Position numbers and translations under genes: made by a program. A DNA stretch of 20,894 bases from positions 1-20,894 of the IMG/VR virus record IMGVR_UViG_3300020416_000073. The stretch is one strand, 5' to 3'. The first letter of the stretch is position 1; every line of letters starts with the position of its first letter. Positions 1-6,837 of this stretch are shown here, piece by piece. The notes beneath the pieces were generated by a model. That model made no database searches. It saw only the letters and a program-made list of their open reading frames with translations, and was not told the origin of the DNA. This stretch comes from a virus.

Positions 1-229
1 GAAATGGATGGTGCTTTTCACCTTCTTCTGCGGCCTGTCTTCTTACTGCTGCGTATGCAAGATTTGTCAATACTTTAATATCATCTTTAAGTTTCTGATC
101 TATATCATAATCCCTGTCTTCCATAATCTCATATAATACTTCTGATACTAATGCTACAGTATCAAGATCATATGCTATACCTGCAGGAGGTCGAGTCAGT
201 TCAATAGGGAATTCAATTATTTCAGCCAT
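1..229 (-). CDS. Conserved small phage protein, 3' end cut by the window edge
   Basis: An open frame begins with ATG at 229-227 and runs off the left edge, giving the first 76 residues. It starts MAEIIEFPIELTRPPAG and continues with an acidic helical stretch (YEIMEDRDYDID) and a run that looks amphipathic (LTNLAYAAVRRQAAEEG). A strong Shine-Dalgarno, TGGAGGAATCA, precedes the ATG and decides the start. The start lies inside the last codons of the GIY-YIG gene upstream, whose stop is at 222-224, so the two are probably translationally coupled. I see no catalytic motif. It resembles short cytoplasmic proteins of unknown function in marine T4-like phages, but I cannot name a family and the C-terminus is not visible. 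Confidence 0.75.
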   Translation of the reverse strand, partial: MAEIIEFPIELTRPPAGIAYDLDTVALVSEVLYEIMEDRDYDIDQKLKDDIKVLTNLAYAAVRRQAAEEGEKHHPF

Positions 230-632
230 TGATTCCTCCAAGATGTTTTGCATGAATTTTGCATCCTATAAACTCATTATAGTAATTGTCGTTAAATAGT
301 ACATCATTATCAAATTGAAGCTTTGTTTCAAAATACGACATTTCACCTTTTGTCTTACATAGTCTTAAGATTACTTTTCGGAATCCTTCATTACCTTTGC
401 TTTCAACCAATGAATTAACTTTTTCACTGGAGCCAAAATAACTCTTCCAATCAGACTCAGTACGCGTACGCACGCGTCTTCTGCGAGTCTTAGTAATCGG
501 GAGGGTCTTAGGTTTCCAAAAATTCTTTTTGCCAATGTACTTACGCCCAGTATCAAGCTCCACAATTTCATACACAAAGCCTTGATAATCTTCAGGGGTG
601 CTGTTAAATATTTCATCATTGTAATACCACAT
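222..632 (-). CDS. GIY-YIG family endonuclease-like protein
   Basis: This 136-residue protein has the GIY-YIG nuclease signature: FVYEI at 19-23, then KYIGKK at 31-36 with the usual ten-residue spacing. A basic stretch (TRRRRVRTRTE, 49-59) leads into ESDWKSYFGSS at 59-69. The candidate metal-binding glutamate is E102 in SYFETKLQF, and YYNEFIG follows at 117-123. GIY-YIG enzymes are single-metal nucleases that include homing, repair and restriction enzymes; the catalytic Tyr, Gly and Glu all appear present. There is no added DNA-binding domain, so it is a minimal nuclease. It is not obviously T4 DenA, which has a different sequence. It could be a free-standing homing endonuclease or act in host DNA degradation. 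The family is fairly sure; the role is open. Confidence 0.75.
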   Translation of the reverse strand: MWYYNDEIFNSTPEDYQGFVYEIVELDTGRKYIGKKNFWKPKTLPITKTRRRRVRTRTESDWKSYFGSSEKVNSLVESKGNEGFRKVILRLCKTKGEMSYFETKLQFDNDVLFNDNYYNEFIGCKIHAKHLGGING

Positions 633-640
633 AATAGTAT

Positions 641-799
641 TTATTCATCATATTCTTCTCCATCTTCTTCTCCTTCTGTTTCATCATCCTCGTCTTCCCA
701 TAAATCTTCTCCACACGACGGACAATAGTTGAGTTCGTGCTCCTCTGGATCATCGAACTTTACGTCAAACTTTGCTCCACAGTAATCACAGTCTTCCAT
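641..799 (-). CDS. 52-residue zinc-ribbon protein with an acidic tail
   Basis: The ATG at 799-797 is preceded by GGAGGAAAAA, a near-perfect ribosome binding site, and the frame stops with TAA at 643-641. Cysteines C4-x2-C7 (CDYC) and C26-x2-C29 (CPSC), 18 residues apart, form a treble-clef or zinc-ribbon type Zn site. Residues 31-52 are almost entirely Glu and Asp, ending EEYDE. The spacing fits a small rubredoxin-like or zinc-ribbon adaptor, and the acidic tail suggests a DNA mimic or a protein-protein contact. It lies 9 nt after glutaredoxin and 8 nt before the GIY-YIG gene, in one operon. No enzymatic function can be assigned. Confidence 0.8.
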   Translation of the reverse strand: MEDCDYCGAKFDVKFDDPEEHELNYCPSCGEDLWEDEDDETEGEEDGEEYDE

Positions 800-808
800 T
801 TTTCCTCC

Positions 809-1051
809 TTATGATAAGTCTCGTGACAAAATAAAGCTCTGTAATTCTACAAAGCCACCTATCATCTTACCATCAACAAAAACCATTGGAACTGTTTTCC
901 ATCCATTGGCATGTTCAAGCACTTGGTCTCTGGCAATATCTTTACCAATGACCAAATTCTCGTATTCTATACCTTTTACTTTAAGCAAAGCTTTAGCCGC
1001 CTCACAGTAACTGCAAGGCGGTGATTCTTTAGTGTACAACTTAATGTTCAT
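809..1051 (-). CDS. Glutaredoxin (NrdC-like)
   Basis: This 80-residue protein has the thioredoxin fold of a classical dithiol glutaredoxin: beta-strand IKLYT, redox motif C13-S-Y-C16, the TVP cis-proline loop at 53-55, and the glutathione-binding GG at 65-66. It would pass electrons to disulfides in the cytoplasm. T4 carries NrdC for its ribonucleotide reductase, and here the gene is close to a class II reductase whose C-terminal cysteine pair needs such a reductant, so it probably serves that enzyme. It begins at a TAATG junction with the pseudoazurin stop (one-base overlap). Its length is normal for a phage glutaredoxin. The non-standard CSYC in place of CPYC is seen in functional homologues. 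Confidence in the family is high; the partner is inferred. Confidence 0.92.
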   Translation of the reverse strand: MNIKLYTKESPPCSYCEAAKALLKVKGIEYENLVIGKDIARDQVLEHANGWKTVPMVFVDGKMIGGFVELQSFILSRDLS

Positions 1052-1485
1052 TAAATATCTTCTAGAAGTTTTTTAAACTTCTTCTTACTTTTACCTCTTA
1101 TCTTGATCTTTTTAATAGCATCAAGATTTGAAGTATCTTCACCAACTACTACAAGTGCAATCATGCCCATTGTAGCATGAGGTGTACACTGATACAAATA
1201 CACACCTGGGACATCGAATGTAATAGCAACTTCTGCGTTGTTTTTACTTTTCTTAGGAAGATCCCAACCTTCTGGGCCTCCAATAAAATGTACGTTATGT
1301 CCTTTAGATGTTGGTACCCAAGTAATTGTATCGCCTACGTCAATTCGAGCAATATCTTCACTATACAACATTTTCTCTTTGTCTCGCTTATTCAACATTT
1401 CAACAGTCATATCTGCAGCATTTGCAGATACAAGCATTCCTCCGAATAAACCGAGCATTATTACAATAAAATATACATTCTTCAT
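1051..1485 (-). CDS. Pseudoazurin-type blue copper protein with signal peptide
   Basis: Starting at ATG 1485-1483 (AAGGAAAAAGA upstream) gives 144 residues; the longer frame to 1533 would invade the reductase gene and adds no signal-like sequence. Residues 1-23 form a Sec signal peptide (basic MKN, a hydrophobic core, then ANA before ADMTVEML). The mature part matches pseudoazurin: VGDTITWVPTSKGHNV, VPGVYLYQC, TPHATMGM and a lysine-rich C-terminal helix. The four type I copper ligands are intact: H63, C100, H103 and M108, with the C-x2-H-x4-M spacing of pseudoazurin. Such proteins shuttle electrons in the periplasm, for example to nitrite reductase or cytochrome partners. It sits between the ribonucleotide reductase and glutaredoxin. 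It is a likely auxiliary metabolic gene of bacterial origin and differs from the plastocyanin of cyanophages. Confidence 0.9.
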   Translation of the reverse strand: MKNVYFIVIMLGLFGGMLVSANAADMTVEMLNKRDKEKMLYSEDIARIDVGDTITWVPTSKGHNVHFIGGPEGWDLPKKSKNNAEVAITFDVPGVYLYQCTPHATMGMIALVVVGEDTSNLDAIKKIKIRGKSKKKFKKLLEDI

Positions 1486-1501
1486 TCTTTTTCCTTCTAT
1501 A

Positions 1502-3418
1502 TTATATTTCACAATTACCAGCTGTACATGCAAGTTCCTGTGACCCTACAGTCATATCTTGTGTTTCATAACTTGCTAATACAGACCAATCAACGTTCTT
1601 TGGCATTTTAGTTAACATATCTTTATAAGCTTCCATATCACAATCTTGATACGGTGCTTGTTGATATGTATGATCACTGAATGGTAAGAATGAAACTCCA
1701 CTCATCCATTCAAAGTTTTTATGAACCCATGCACCTACTTCCATCCATTCTTCTTCTTTAACAGAAATAGTTACTGATGGTTTATGTTCACACCAATTTT
1801 TCTGATATGACAACCATAACTCTAACTGATCTATAGCAGACATATCAGTACGGAATACCGCATGATCTGGTGCTTTCATTGGGAATGAAAATACAGAAGT
1901 ATGTCCTGGATTCATTATATCGTCTTCAACTGGAAAACCAGCATCAACCATCATTTGCGTAAGCGGATCCTTCTTATCACCTCTAATGGTCCTGATATAA
2001 TAAGGATTATGCCTAGCATGTATACCTGAAGCTGCGTCAACAAGCTGCGATACAGTTCCACTAGGTTTGACACACGTAATGGCGGCACTTTGCGGTATGC
2101 CAATCTCTTTAGCAATCTTTGCATTTGTTTTAATAGCCCTTTCTTTAAGTTCTTTTAGAAGAGAATCAAGATCTCCTTCTTTGCCGTTAGTTAAAGGATT
2201 ATCCATAATTCCAGTGATTGATACACCCAGCAATCGTTCCTCTTCACAGTTCTTTCTCCATTCTTTACTTACATATTTAAAATTAACTAATGTAGATTGA
2301 AATGTTCCAAGAACGGCAGCAAGCTCTACCTTTTCCAAAAGAGTTTCCTTTGTATCTTCAGGTCTTACAACAACCTCGGAAAGATTACAGAACTCACGGT
2401 CACGAAGAATAATTTCACTACATGGATTAGTTCCATACTCATGACCTTCGGTATTACGTCTACCGTTTCTAGCAGCTTGTTCAGTTGCAGATGCACGGTT
2501 GAATATACCTCTTTCACCTGATTTAGAATCATAGAGTGCTTTCCATTCATCCATGAATATACCCATGTCAGGTTTTTCTGTATAACATGCAGAGTTATTT
2601 GCAAGAGCTCGTTGACCTTCATTTTCCCACCATTGTCCTGATTTTGCATGCCTCATTCTATCATCTGAAAGATTTGACAAAGAGATTAAAGCTGATCTTC
2701 TTACACCACCAACGACAACAATTTCTGCAATTTTACAAACAATATCATGGCATTCAATAGAACTTAACTTTCTACCTGCAGATCTTTTGAAAATTTCAGA
2801 TGTAAATTTAAATAGACCATTCAATGGTTCTGGACCTGAAGCTCTACCACCAAAAGTTTTGAGTGGTGTACCAGCTGGGCGTACTTTACTTAAATCCCAT
2901 TTTGGAATTTGTCCAATATACAACAGGCCAACGAGTTCTTTGAATGCTTTAGACCAACCTAACTTGGAGTCAGCAACTTGGATAACAGTATCTGTTTCAA
3001 AAAACTCTTCTGCTACTACAGGTAGTTTTGAAACGAATTGTCTTTCAACTGAAAAACCTACGCCTGTTCCATTCATTAGTACATACAAGATTTCATCAAA
3101 AGCTTGTACTCTATCAATTGCTACATATGAACAGTTATATCCAGCAATGTTTTCTCTCTTCAACGCTTCACCTGCCGTCATTAGACATCTCATAGAAGGC
3201 ATTACTTTACATTCTAATATTGCTTCTTCTAATTTATTTTTTAGTGATTTGTTAATTTTATACCCGTGCATTTCTCCCATATGATCTTGGAAAAAATCAA
3301 AGTATCTTTCTATTGTTTCACCCCAAGTTTCTCTGCGTCCTTTTTCTGGAAGCCAACGGGAATAACGTGATAAGTGAATAAACTCTTGGTAAAGAGTCGG
3401 CAAGTGGTTACTTGGCAT
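1502..3418 (-). CDS. nrdJ: Class II (adenosylcobalamin-dependent) ribonucleotide reductase, monomeric type
   Basis: The enzyme reduces ribonucleotides to deoxyribonucleotides for phage DNA synthesis. The 638-residue sequence follows the Lactobacillus leichmannii triphosphate reductase pattern: C96 (GYNCSY) as one active-site reductant, C333 in NPCSE as the thiyl-radical cysteine, C344 in FCNL as its partner 11 residues on, and a C-terminal pair C631/C636 (CTAGNC) that recycles the disulfide. The NGTGVGFSVE and VKPSGTVSQ motifs are also present. No tyrosyl-radical NrdB partner is seen, as expected for class II. The start at 3418 has GGAGAG six bases upstream. The length is short of the approximately 740 residues of the Lactobacillus enzyme but normal for phage versions. 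Glutaredoxin downstream is a plausible electron donor. Activity depends on cobalamin from the host or environment. The choice between diphosphate and triphosphate substrate is not determined. Confidence 0.93.
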   Translation of the reverse strand: MPSNHLPTLYQEFIHLSRYSRWLPEKGRRETWGETIERYFDFFQDHMGEMHGYKINKSLKNKLEEAILECKVMPSMRCLMTAGEALKRENIAGYNCSYVAIDRVQAFDEILYVLMNGTGVGFSVERQFVSKLPVVAEEFFETDTVIQVADSKLGWSKAFKELVGLLYIGQIPKWDLSKVRPAGTPLKTFGGRASGPEPLNGLFKFTSEIFKRSAGRKLSSIECHDIVCKIAEIVVVGGVRRSALISLSNLSDDRMRHAKSGQWWENEGQRALANNSACYTEKPDMGIFMDEWKALYDSKSGERGIFNRASATEQAARNGRRNTEGHEYGTNPCSEIILRDREFCNLSEVVVRPEDTKETLLEKVELAAVLGTFQSTLVNFKYVSKEWRKNCEEERLLGVSITGIMDNPLTNGKEGDLDSLLKELKERAIKTNAKIAKEIGIPQSAAITCVKPSGTVSQLVDAASGIHARHNPYYIRTIRGDKKDPLTQMMVDAGFPVEDDIMNPGHTSVFSFPMKAPDHAVFRTDMSAIDQLELWLSYQKNWCEHKPSVTISVKEEEWMEVGAWVHKNFEWMSGVSFLPFSDHTYQQAPYQDCDMEAYKDMLTKMPKNVDWSVLASYETQDMTVGSQELACTAGNCEI

Positions 3419-3463
3419 TAATCTCTCCTGCTTATAATATATTAAAATTTGTAGTTGTAGGTT

Positions 3464-3471
3464 TATTTATC
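3464..3471 (-). promoter_or_regulatory. Possible late-promoter-like box upstream of the reductase gene
   Basis: GATAAATA on the minus strand matches seven of eight bases of the T4 late consensus TATAAATA. It lies about 46 nt before the reductase ATG and overlaps the last codons of the holin-like gene. In T4 the nucleotide-metabolism genes are early or middle, so a late promoter here would be unexpected. In such AT-rich DNA the match may be chance. Confidence 0.25.
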
Positions 3472-3925
3472 TTTTACGACTTTTCTCGATGGCCCTTGAG
3501 CCAAACCAAAATGAAATAATTGCAGCAAAAATTGCTTTTGTTTCATCATCCCATAAGAGGTTTATTGCCTCTGAAAAGTCAGTACCTTTATCAAGTGCTT
3601 CCATAAGAAGCACTATCTCAATCGTGCAGAATAGCCCGAAGAAGGCATAAGTGATAACTGGACGTACAGATCTTTGTAAAGCGCTGATCCATCCGCCAGT
3701 ATTTGAGATAGCAATGTCATGTTCAATAAGGCGCTTATGCTCTTCAGCAGCACCCATTTCATTGTACATCTTGATATCGTGATCGTACCCGTCTTTACGA
3801 AGTTCTGCCATCACTCTCATTTTTTCCAGTTCATGCTTTTGATCTGTTTTCTTTGCAAATGAGTCCGTGATTGCGGGTACAGCAGAACTTGCAAACCCTA
3901 AAAGGGATCCTAATATTGATAACAT
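3467..3925 (-). CDS. Holin-like membrane protein, gene-transfer-agent 3-TM type
   Basis: This 152-residue protein has an N-terminal hydrophobic stretch (LSILGSLLGFASSAVPAI), a charged middle with predicted coiled-coil character (residues 25-70), then two membrane segments at about 90-112 (PVITYAFFGLFCTIEIVLL) and 129-146 (KAIFAAIISFWFGSRAI). The SVRPVITY entry and the FGSRA-x-E-K-S-R-K-R basic end are the pattern I recall for the family named after the holin of alphaproteobacterial gene transfer agents. Holins form inner-membrane lesions that release the endolysin at lysis. The start has GGAG seven bases upstream at a TAATG junction. No endolysin is in this window. A structural or non-lytic membrane role is possible. 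Confidence 0.65.
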   Translation of the reverse strand: MLSILGSLLGFASSAVPAITDSFAKKTDQKHELEKMRVMAELRKDGYDHDIKMYNEMGAAEEHKRLIEHDIAISNTGGWISALQRSVRPVITYAFFGLFCTIEIVLLMEALDKGTDFSEAINLLWDDETKAIFAAIISFWFGSRAIEKSRKR

Positions 3926-4452
3926 TAAATTACTCCGTGATTTCTTCTAAACATTCGACCGATAGAATATTTGTGTCGGTCATCTTTTTTTCTTATTCCT
4001 GGCGATAGGTCTACACCTCCGCCTGCTACTGAATTGGCCGCGACTTCATCTACTCTCTTCTTCATTTCTTCTCGCTTCATTTCAGCTTTAGCCTTACTGA
4101 ATACGCTTACGACTCCCATCTTACCCATAACTTTAGCTCTTTGCTCGCCAACAGTTAGTATTTGAATCTTCCTAGCATACGGCTTACTAATTTTCTTGAC
4201 CTTCTCCACAGTTCTCTTGGCATCAGCCACAGTGGCAAATCTAATAGAGACTGTATCTTTGGGATTCTCATCTGTATATAATCTCCTTCCTGAACCTTTT
4301 GGCTTTTTACCTGTTCCAACTTTTGGATCTGATCCTTCTTTCGGTACACAATTAGGAACTAAACCAGGCCTACCCGGTTTCTTCTTCATTCCTACCTGTT
4401 TATGTGTAGACCAGCATGGACCGTTTTCTCTTAACTCTCTTAGCGTTATCAT
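3925..4452 (-). CDS. Conserved basic phage protein with a PNCVPK motif
   Basis: This is a 175-residue, strongly basic protein (many Lys and Arg) with no hydrophobic segment. Near the N-terminus is GPCWSTHKQVGMKKK followed by LVPNCVPK at 31-38, a short cysteine-containing motif that recurs in many marine T4-like phage proteins of unknown role. The middle (TVSIRFATVADAKRTVEKVKKI, read in two parts) looks like a small alpha/beta fold, and the C-terminus is disordered and glycine-rich before MFRRNHGVI. It starts at an ATGA overlap with the gene upstream and ends at a TAATG junction with the holin-like gene. It may be a minor virion or internal protein, but I have no direct evidence for a function. 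Confidence 0.7.
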   Translation of the reverse strand: MITLRELRENGPCWSTHKQVGMKKKPGRPGLVPNCVPKEGSDPKVGTGKKPKGSGRRLYTDENPKDTVSIRFATVADAKRTVEKVKKISKPYARKIQILTVGEQRAKVMGKMGVVSVFSKAKAEMKREEMKKRVDEVAANSVAGGGVDLSPGIRKKDDRHKYSIGRMFRRNHGVI

Positions 4453-5030
4453 CTTGTCAAATCCTGTGCTGTAACAAATATTTTTTGTCTTGTTGGTATA
4501 TGATGTACAGCAAATATGCGTTCACCAAACACCGTACCAACTGGCATAATTCCTTCATTTACTATTACAGGTGTAGTAGCTTTTGCAATAGGTTCGCCAG
4601 TAAGTATAGATGCTATATCTTGTGTTAATGTATATTCACCAGGCATTATATCTCCATATTCGTCTTGGTGAAATTGTTTTTCTTCTGGTAGAAAAGAATC
4701 AGAATCAATATCCATTTTCTTTAGTATAGCATTAAGTTGATCATCATTCAACTTACCGTCTTCCTTTATGAGAAACAAAGCTGCTGCGTATGAAGCTAAC
4801 CTTGATTTTCCAAATGGAAGTTTTTCTAGTATTCTTTTAAGATTGAACACTAATCTATGGAAGTAACTATATTCAGTCCTTTCTTCAGAAGTTTGCGGAC
4901 TTTTAAGTTTCTTTCCATTTTCATCGACTAAGCCTAATTCATAAGCTTTCATCTTGTTCCATGGAGTTACAAGATGTTTGATGAAACGATACGCATAGTA
5001 TGTATCAGCAGCTCTTGAAATTATCCCCAT
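4449..5030 (-). CDS. Conserved T4-like phage protein of unknown function
   Basis: The 193-residue protein begins MGIISRAADTYYAYRFIKHL, an amphipathic helix, then WNKMKAYELGLVDENGKKLK, a type of N-terminus I recall from conserved proteins of marine T4-like phages. The middle (LPFGKSRLASYAAALFLIKE) could be helical, and the C-terminal 40 residues (VGTVFGERIFAVHH and KIFVTAQDLTR) look like a beta-rich domain. No enzyme motif, signal peptide or clear membrane segment is seen. It is coupled to both neighbours by TAATG and ATGA overlaps. The run of such genes suggests head or internal protein production, but the function is unknown. Confidence 0.75.
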   Translation of the reverse strand: MGIISRAADTYYAYRFIKHLVTPWNKMKAYELGLVDENGKKLKSPQTSEERTEYSYFHRLVFNLKRILEKLPFGKSRLASYAAALFLIKEDGKLNDDQLNAILKKMDIDSDSFLPEEKQFHQDEYGDIMPGEYTLTQDIASILTGEPIAKATTPVIVNEGIMPVGTVFGERIFAVHHIPTRQKIFVTAQDLTR

Positions 5031-5398
5031 TAGATTCCTCTTAGTACTTTAACTATATTTACATCTAGAGGAACATCAACATAAAGTTCCTCTTTCAAAT
5101 AATTTAAATATACAAGGAACGTTTTTAAGGCCGGCCAATGTTGTTCTTCAACTTTGAAGAATAGCATTTTAATCGCCGCATCTATACCAAACACATTCTG
5201 TATAATAATAAGATGGTTTAGTATCAAACGCTCTTGTAAATCACCAGCAGCTGAATATCTTTTAAAGAGTCTTTTAAGATATTTAAAACGTTGTATATCC
5301 TCTTTAAACTCTTCCATAGAAGTACACTGCTTATTTTCATAATGTTTAGACGCATAAAGTAAAAAGTTTTTATTCGTTAACTCTTCAAGTAATTTCAT
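5030..5398 (-). CDS. Conserved small helical phage protein
   Basis: This 122-residue, apparently all-helical protein has FKEDIQRFKYLKRLFKRY, then LQERLILNHLIIIQNVFG and a C-terminal half rich in Leu, Phe and Tyr. The pattern of an aromatic N-terminal segment (NFLLYASKHY) followed by FKYLKRLF is familiar from T4-like phages as an unnamed family. There is no signal peptide, and the hydrophobic face suggests an oligomer interface. A perfect 8-bp hairpin sits immediately before its ribosome binding site (TGAGGATATAATG), so its translation may be controlled. Function unknown. Confidence 0.75.
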   Translation of the reverse strand: MKLLEELTNKNFLLYASKHYENKQCTSMEEFKEDIQRFKYLKRLFKRYSAAGDLQERLILNHLIIIQNVFGIDAAIKMLFFKVEEQHWPALKTFLVYLNYLKEELYVDVPLDVNIVKVLRGI

Positions 5399-5405
5399 TA
5401 TATCC

Positions 5406-5428
5406 TCAGGTAATTTTATCTTACCTGA
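5406..5428 (-). promoter_or_regulatory. Perfect hairpin next to the ribosome binding site of the 5030-5398 gene
   Basis: On the minus strand TCAGGTAA is followed by a seven-base loop GATAAAA and TTACCTGA, an uninterrupted 8-bp stem. The 3' arm ends in the first bases of the GAGG Shine-Dalgarno, with ATG six bases on. No T-run follows, so this is not an intrinsic terminator. A translational operator or an RNA processing site are the simplest readings. Confidence 0.5.
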
Positions 5429-5438
5429 TTATATATTA

Positions 5439-5726
5439 CTATTCCATGTGTTCAGTTAATTCATCAACTAAATCTGATTTGCTCTTGCGTCTGTCTAATT
5501 CAATACCGTGTTGACGACCTAATGCTTCAAGTTCTTTTTTATTCATATCATCAAGTGATTTACTTGATGGAGACTCATTCAATTGCTGTGGCGCGCTTGT
5601 GCCATTCCATTCTGCAATTTGTTCTGGACTCATAGAACCACTCTTTAATTTTTCACCATCAGGTGAATAGATTCCGTCAGCTTTGGCAACTGAATCTTCA
5701 AGCCAGCCAGCTTTTTGCATACCCAT
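5439..5726 (-). CDS. Small protein with a C-terminal HeH/SAP-like helix-extension-helix motif
   Basis: The protein has 95 residues. The first half (1-56) is polar and probably disordered. Residues 57-93 read LDDMNKKELEALGRQHGIEL followed by RRKSKSDLVDELTEH, the two-helix pattern of SAP, HeH and Rho-N-terminal domains: a first helix containing KKELEALG, a hydrophobic turn, and a second helix beginning KSKSDLV. Such motifs bind nucleic acid or act as small protein adaptors. It is joined by TAATG junctions to the EF-hand-like gene upstream. A virion-associated DNA-binding role would suit its setting, but this is inference. Confidence 0.7.
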   Translation of the reverse strand: MGMQKAGWLEDSVAKADGIYSPDGEKLKSGSMSPEQIAEWNGTSAPQQLNESPSSKSLDDMNKKELEALGRQHGIELDRRKSKSDLVDELTEHME

Positions 5727-6520
5727 TATTTGCTCCTTAAATCTTTAAGTGTTTTAGGCTTTGGTGCCTGTTTCATTTTTTCACCACCGGTTTTATTTTT
5801 ATCCGCTGGGTAATCTCTTTTCTCACCTTTACGATGCATGTCTAAAACTTTTTTAGTATTAGGTGCCATGTCTGGTTGCTTAGGTAAGTCAGGATTTTCT
5901 TCAGGTTCAACTTCAGCCGCTTTTGGTGAAGCTGCATGAGAAGCTTTTGCTTTCTCTTCTTGCATAATATCTACATAACTTTTTAGCACTGTGCTTTCGC
6001 CTTTCATTGATTTACTAATTGCCTTACGTCTTTTATGTAAGAACTTATCAGATGAATCTACATCACCGTCATTATCGATGTCTTTATCTTTTCGATCATC
6101 AAACTTTTTCTTGACCGCATCTTTATTTACCGGATCCATTTCACTTGTTATTTTTTTAATTCTTTTTTGAAATGGTGACTCACCAGCTCTGAATTTATTC
6201 ATTCCAGGTTTACCAGTTTGTTTTTTAGCTTTATTATCTTTTCCTAAGACATTCTTACTTGCTATTTTGACTTCATCTATTTCGACTTCTTCTTTTTTCA
6301 TTAAAGCGTCGTGGTTCTTCTTGGCATATGCATCAGCTTCATCTTTTGTTTTAAACTCAGCTACTTTCTTGCCATTTATATCGTAAACACAAAACATGCC
6401 AGTATCTTTATTTTTAGAAACATGACTCGTTGGATTCATATCATGATCTTTTTTAGGATCATAATCGTCTTGTAGCATGCTCATGTATGTTTGAGCTATG
6501 CTCCTCAGTTCTTTACTCAT
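5726..6520 (-). CDS. Lysine-rich protein with an EF-hand/dockerin-like calcium loop
   Basis: The protein has 264 residues, very rich in Lys, Asp and Glu, with little hydrophobic core. Residues 147-158 (DIDNDGDVDSSD) fit the canonical calcium loop: Asp at positions 1, 3, 5, 9 and 12, Gly at 6, Val at 8; a basic helix FLHKRRKAISKSM follows. Residues 41-69 (GMFCVYDINGKKVAEFKTKD then EADAYAKKN) form a small motif seen in phage accessory proteins. A second leader-like segment occurs at about 179-190 (LKSYVDIMQEEK). The start has AAGGAAAGG upstream. The single loop resembles one dockerin repeat rather than a paired EF-hand. It may be an internal head or scaffold-associated protein; calcium binding is inferred. 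Confidence 0.7.
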   Translation of the reverse strand: MSKELRSIAQTYMSMLQDDYDPKKDHDMNPTSHVSKNKDTGMFCVYDINGKKVAEFKTKDEADAYAKKNHDALMKKEEVEIDEVKIASKNVLGKDNKAKKQTGKPGMNKFRAGESPFQKRIKKITSEMDPVNKDAVKKKFDDRKDKDIDNDGDVDSSDKFLHKRRKAISKSMKGESTVLKSYVDIMQEEKAKASHAASPKAAEVEPEENPDLPKQPDMAPNTKKVLDMHRKGEKRDYPADKNKTGGEKMKQAPKPKTLKDLRSK

Positions 6521-6538
6521 GAGCTTGCCTTTCCTTTT

Positions 6539-6817
6539 CTACATTAAATATTGCCCGATAAAAGCCGCTGTTCCTGCAGCGATTATTATCCAGCATATTC
6601 TATTTATAATTGTTATAGTTCTAGTGTTAGCGTCAACTGATCGTTGAAGATCATCTAGCTTTTGTGAAAGCCTATTCATTCTTTCACGCATATTGTCATG
6701 ATCATCTTGCAAGGCTAGTATTTTCTCCTCTGCTCTAGCAAGAGATATCATGGCGTCTGCAAGCTTATCGATCTTTTGTTCGATTCTTGTTAGCCTATCT
6801 TCTACTTTATCCGCCAT
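6539..6817 (-). CDS. Coiled-coil, tail-anchored membrane protein (XhlA-like)
   Basis: Residues 3-65 of this 92-residue protein show heptad spacing of Leu, Ile and Met (RLTRIEQKIDKLADAMISLA and further), predicting a long coiled coil, and residues 71-91 (IINRICWIIIAAGTAAFIGQ) form one C-terminal membrane helix. This arrangement is that of haemolysin XhlA and similar phage proteins that sit near lysis genes. It would place the coiled coil on one face of the inner membrane. The ribosome site AAGGAGTAATC is strong. Together with the two membrane proteins nearby it may form a lysis or membrane-remodelling set. Function is by analogy only. Confidence 0.7.
   Translation of the reverse strand: MADKVEDRLTRIEQKIDKLADAMISLARAEEKILALQDDHDNMRERMNRLSQKLDDLQRSVDANTRTITIINRICWIIIAAGTAAFIGQYLM
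6601..6608 (-). promoter_or_regulatory. Late-promoter-like TATAAATA box
   Basis: A perfect TATAAATA on the minus strand, the T4 late (gp55-dependent) consensus, lies inside the C-terminal codons of the coiled-coil gene and about 80 nt before the EF-hand-like gene. It could drive 5726-6520 and the genes beyond. Because it is inside a coding region of AT-rich DNA, chance is a real alternative. Confidence 0.35.
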
Positions 6818-6837
6818 GATTACTCCTTAAATAAAAA

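Noticed and set aside
371-619. Minus-strand frame of 82 codons inside the GIY-YIG gene
   Set aside because: The other frame has the nuclease motifs and a clear gene context; this one is a shadow.
638-645. AATAAATA late-promoter-like box before the GIY-YIG gene
   Set aside because: It overlaps the stop of the zinc-ribbon gene and lies only six bases from the next ATG. One mismatch in AT-rich DNA is not enough.
1486-1533. Longer start for the pseudoazurin gene
   Set aside because: It would extend into the reductase stop region and place 16 non-signal residues before a perfect signal peptide; the ATG at 1485 has its own ribosome site.
2787-3284. Plus-strand open frame of about 165 codons
   Set aside because: It is antisense to conserved parts of the ribonucleotide reductase, has no ribosome binding site and its product has no recognisable motif.
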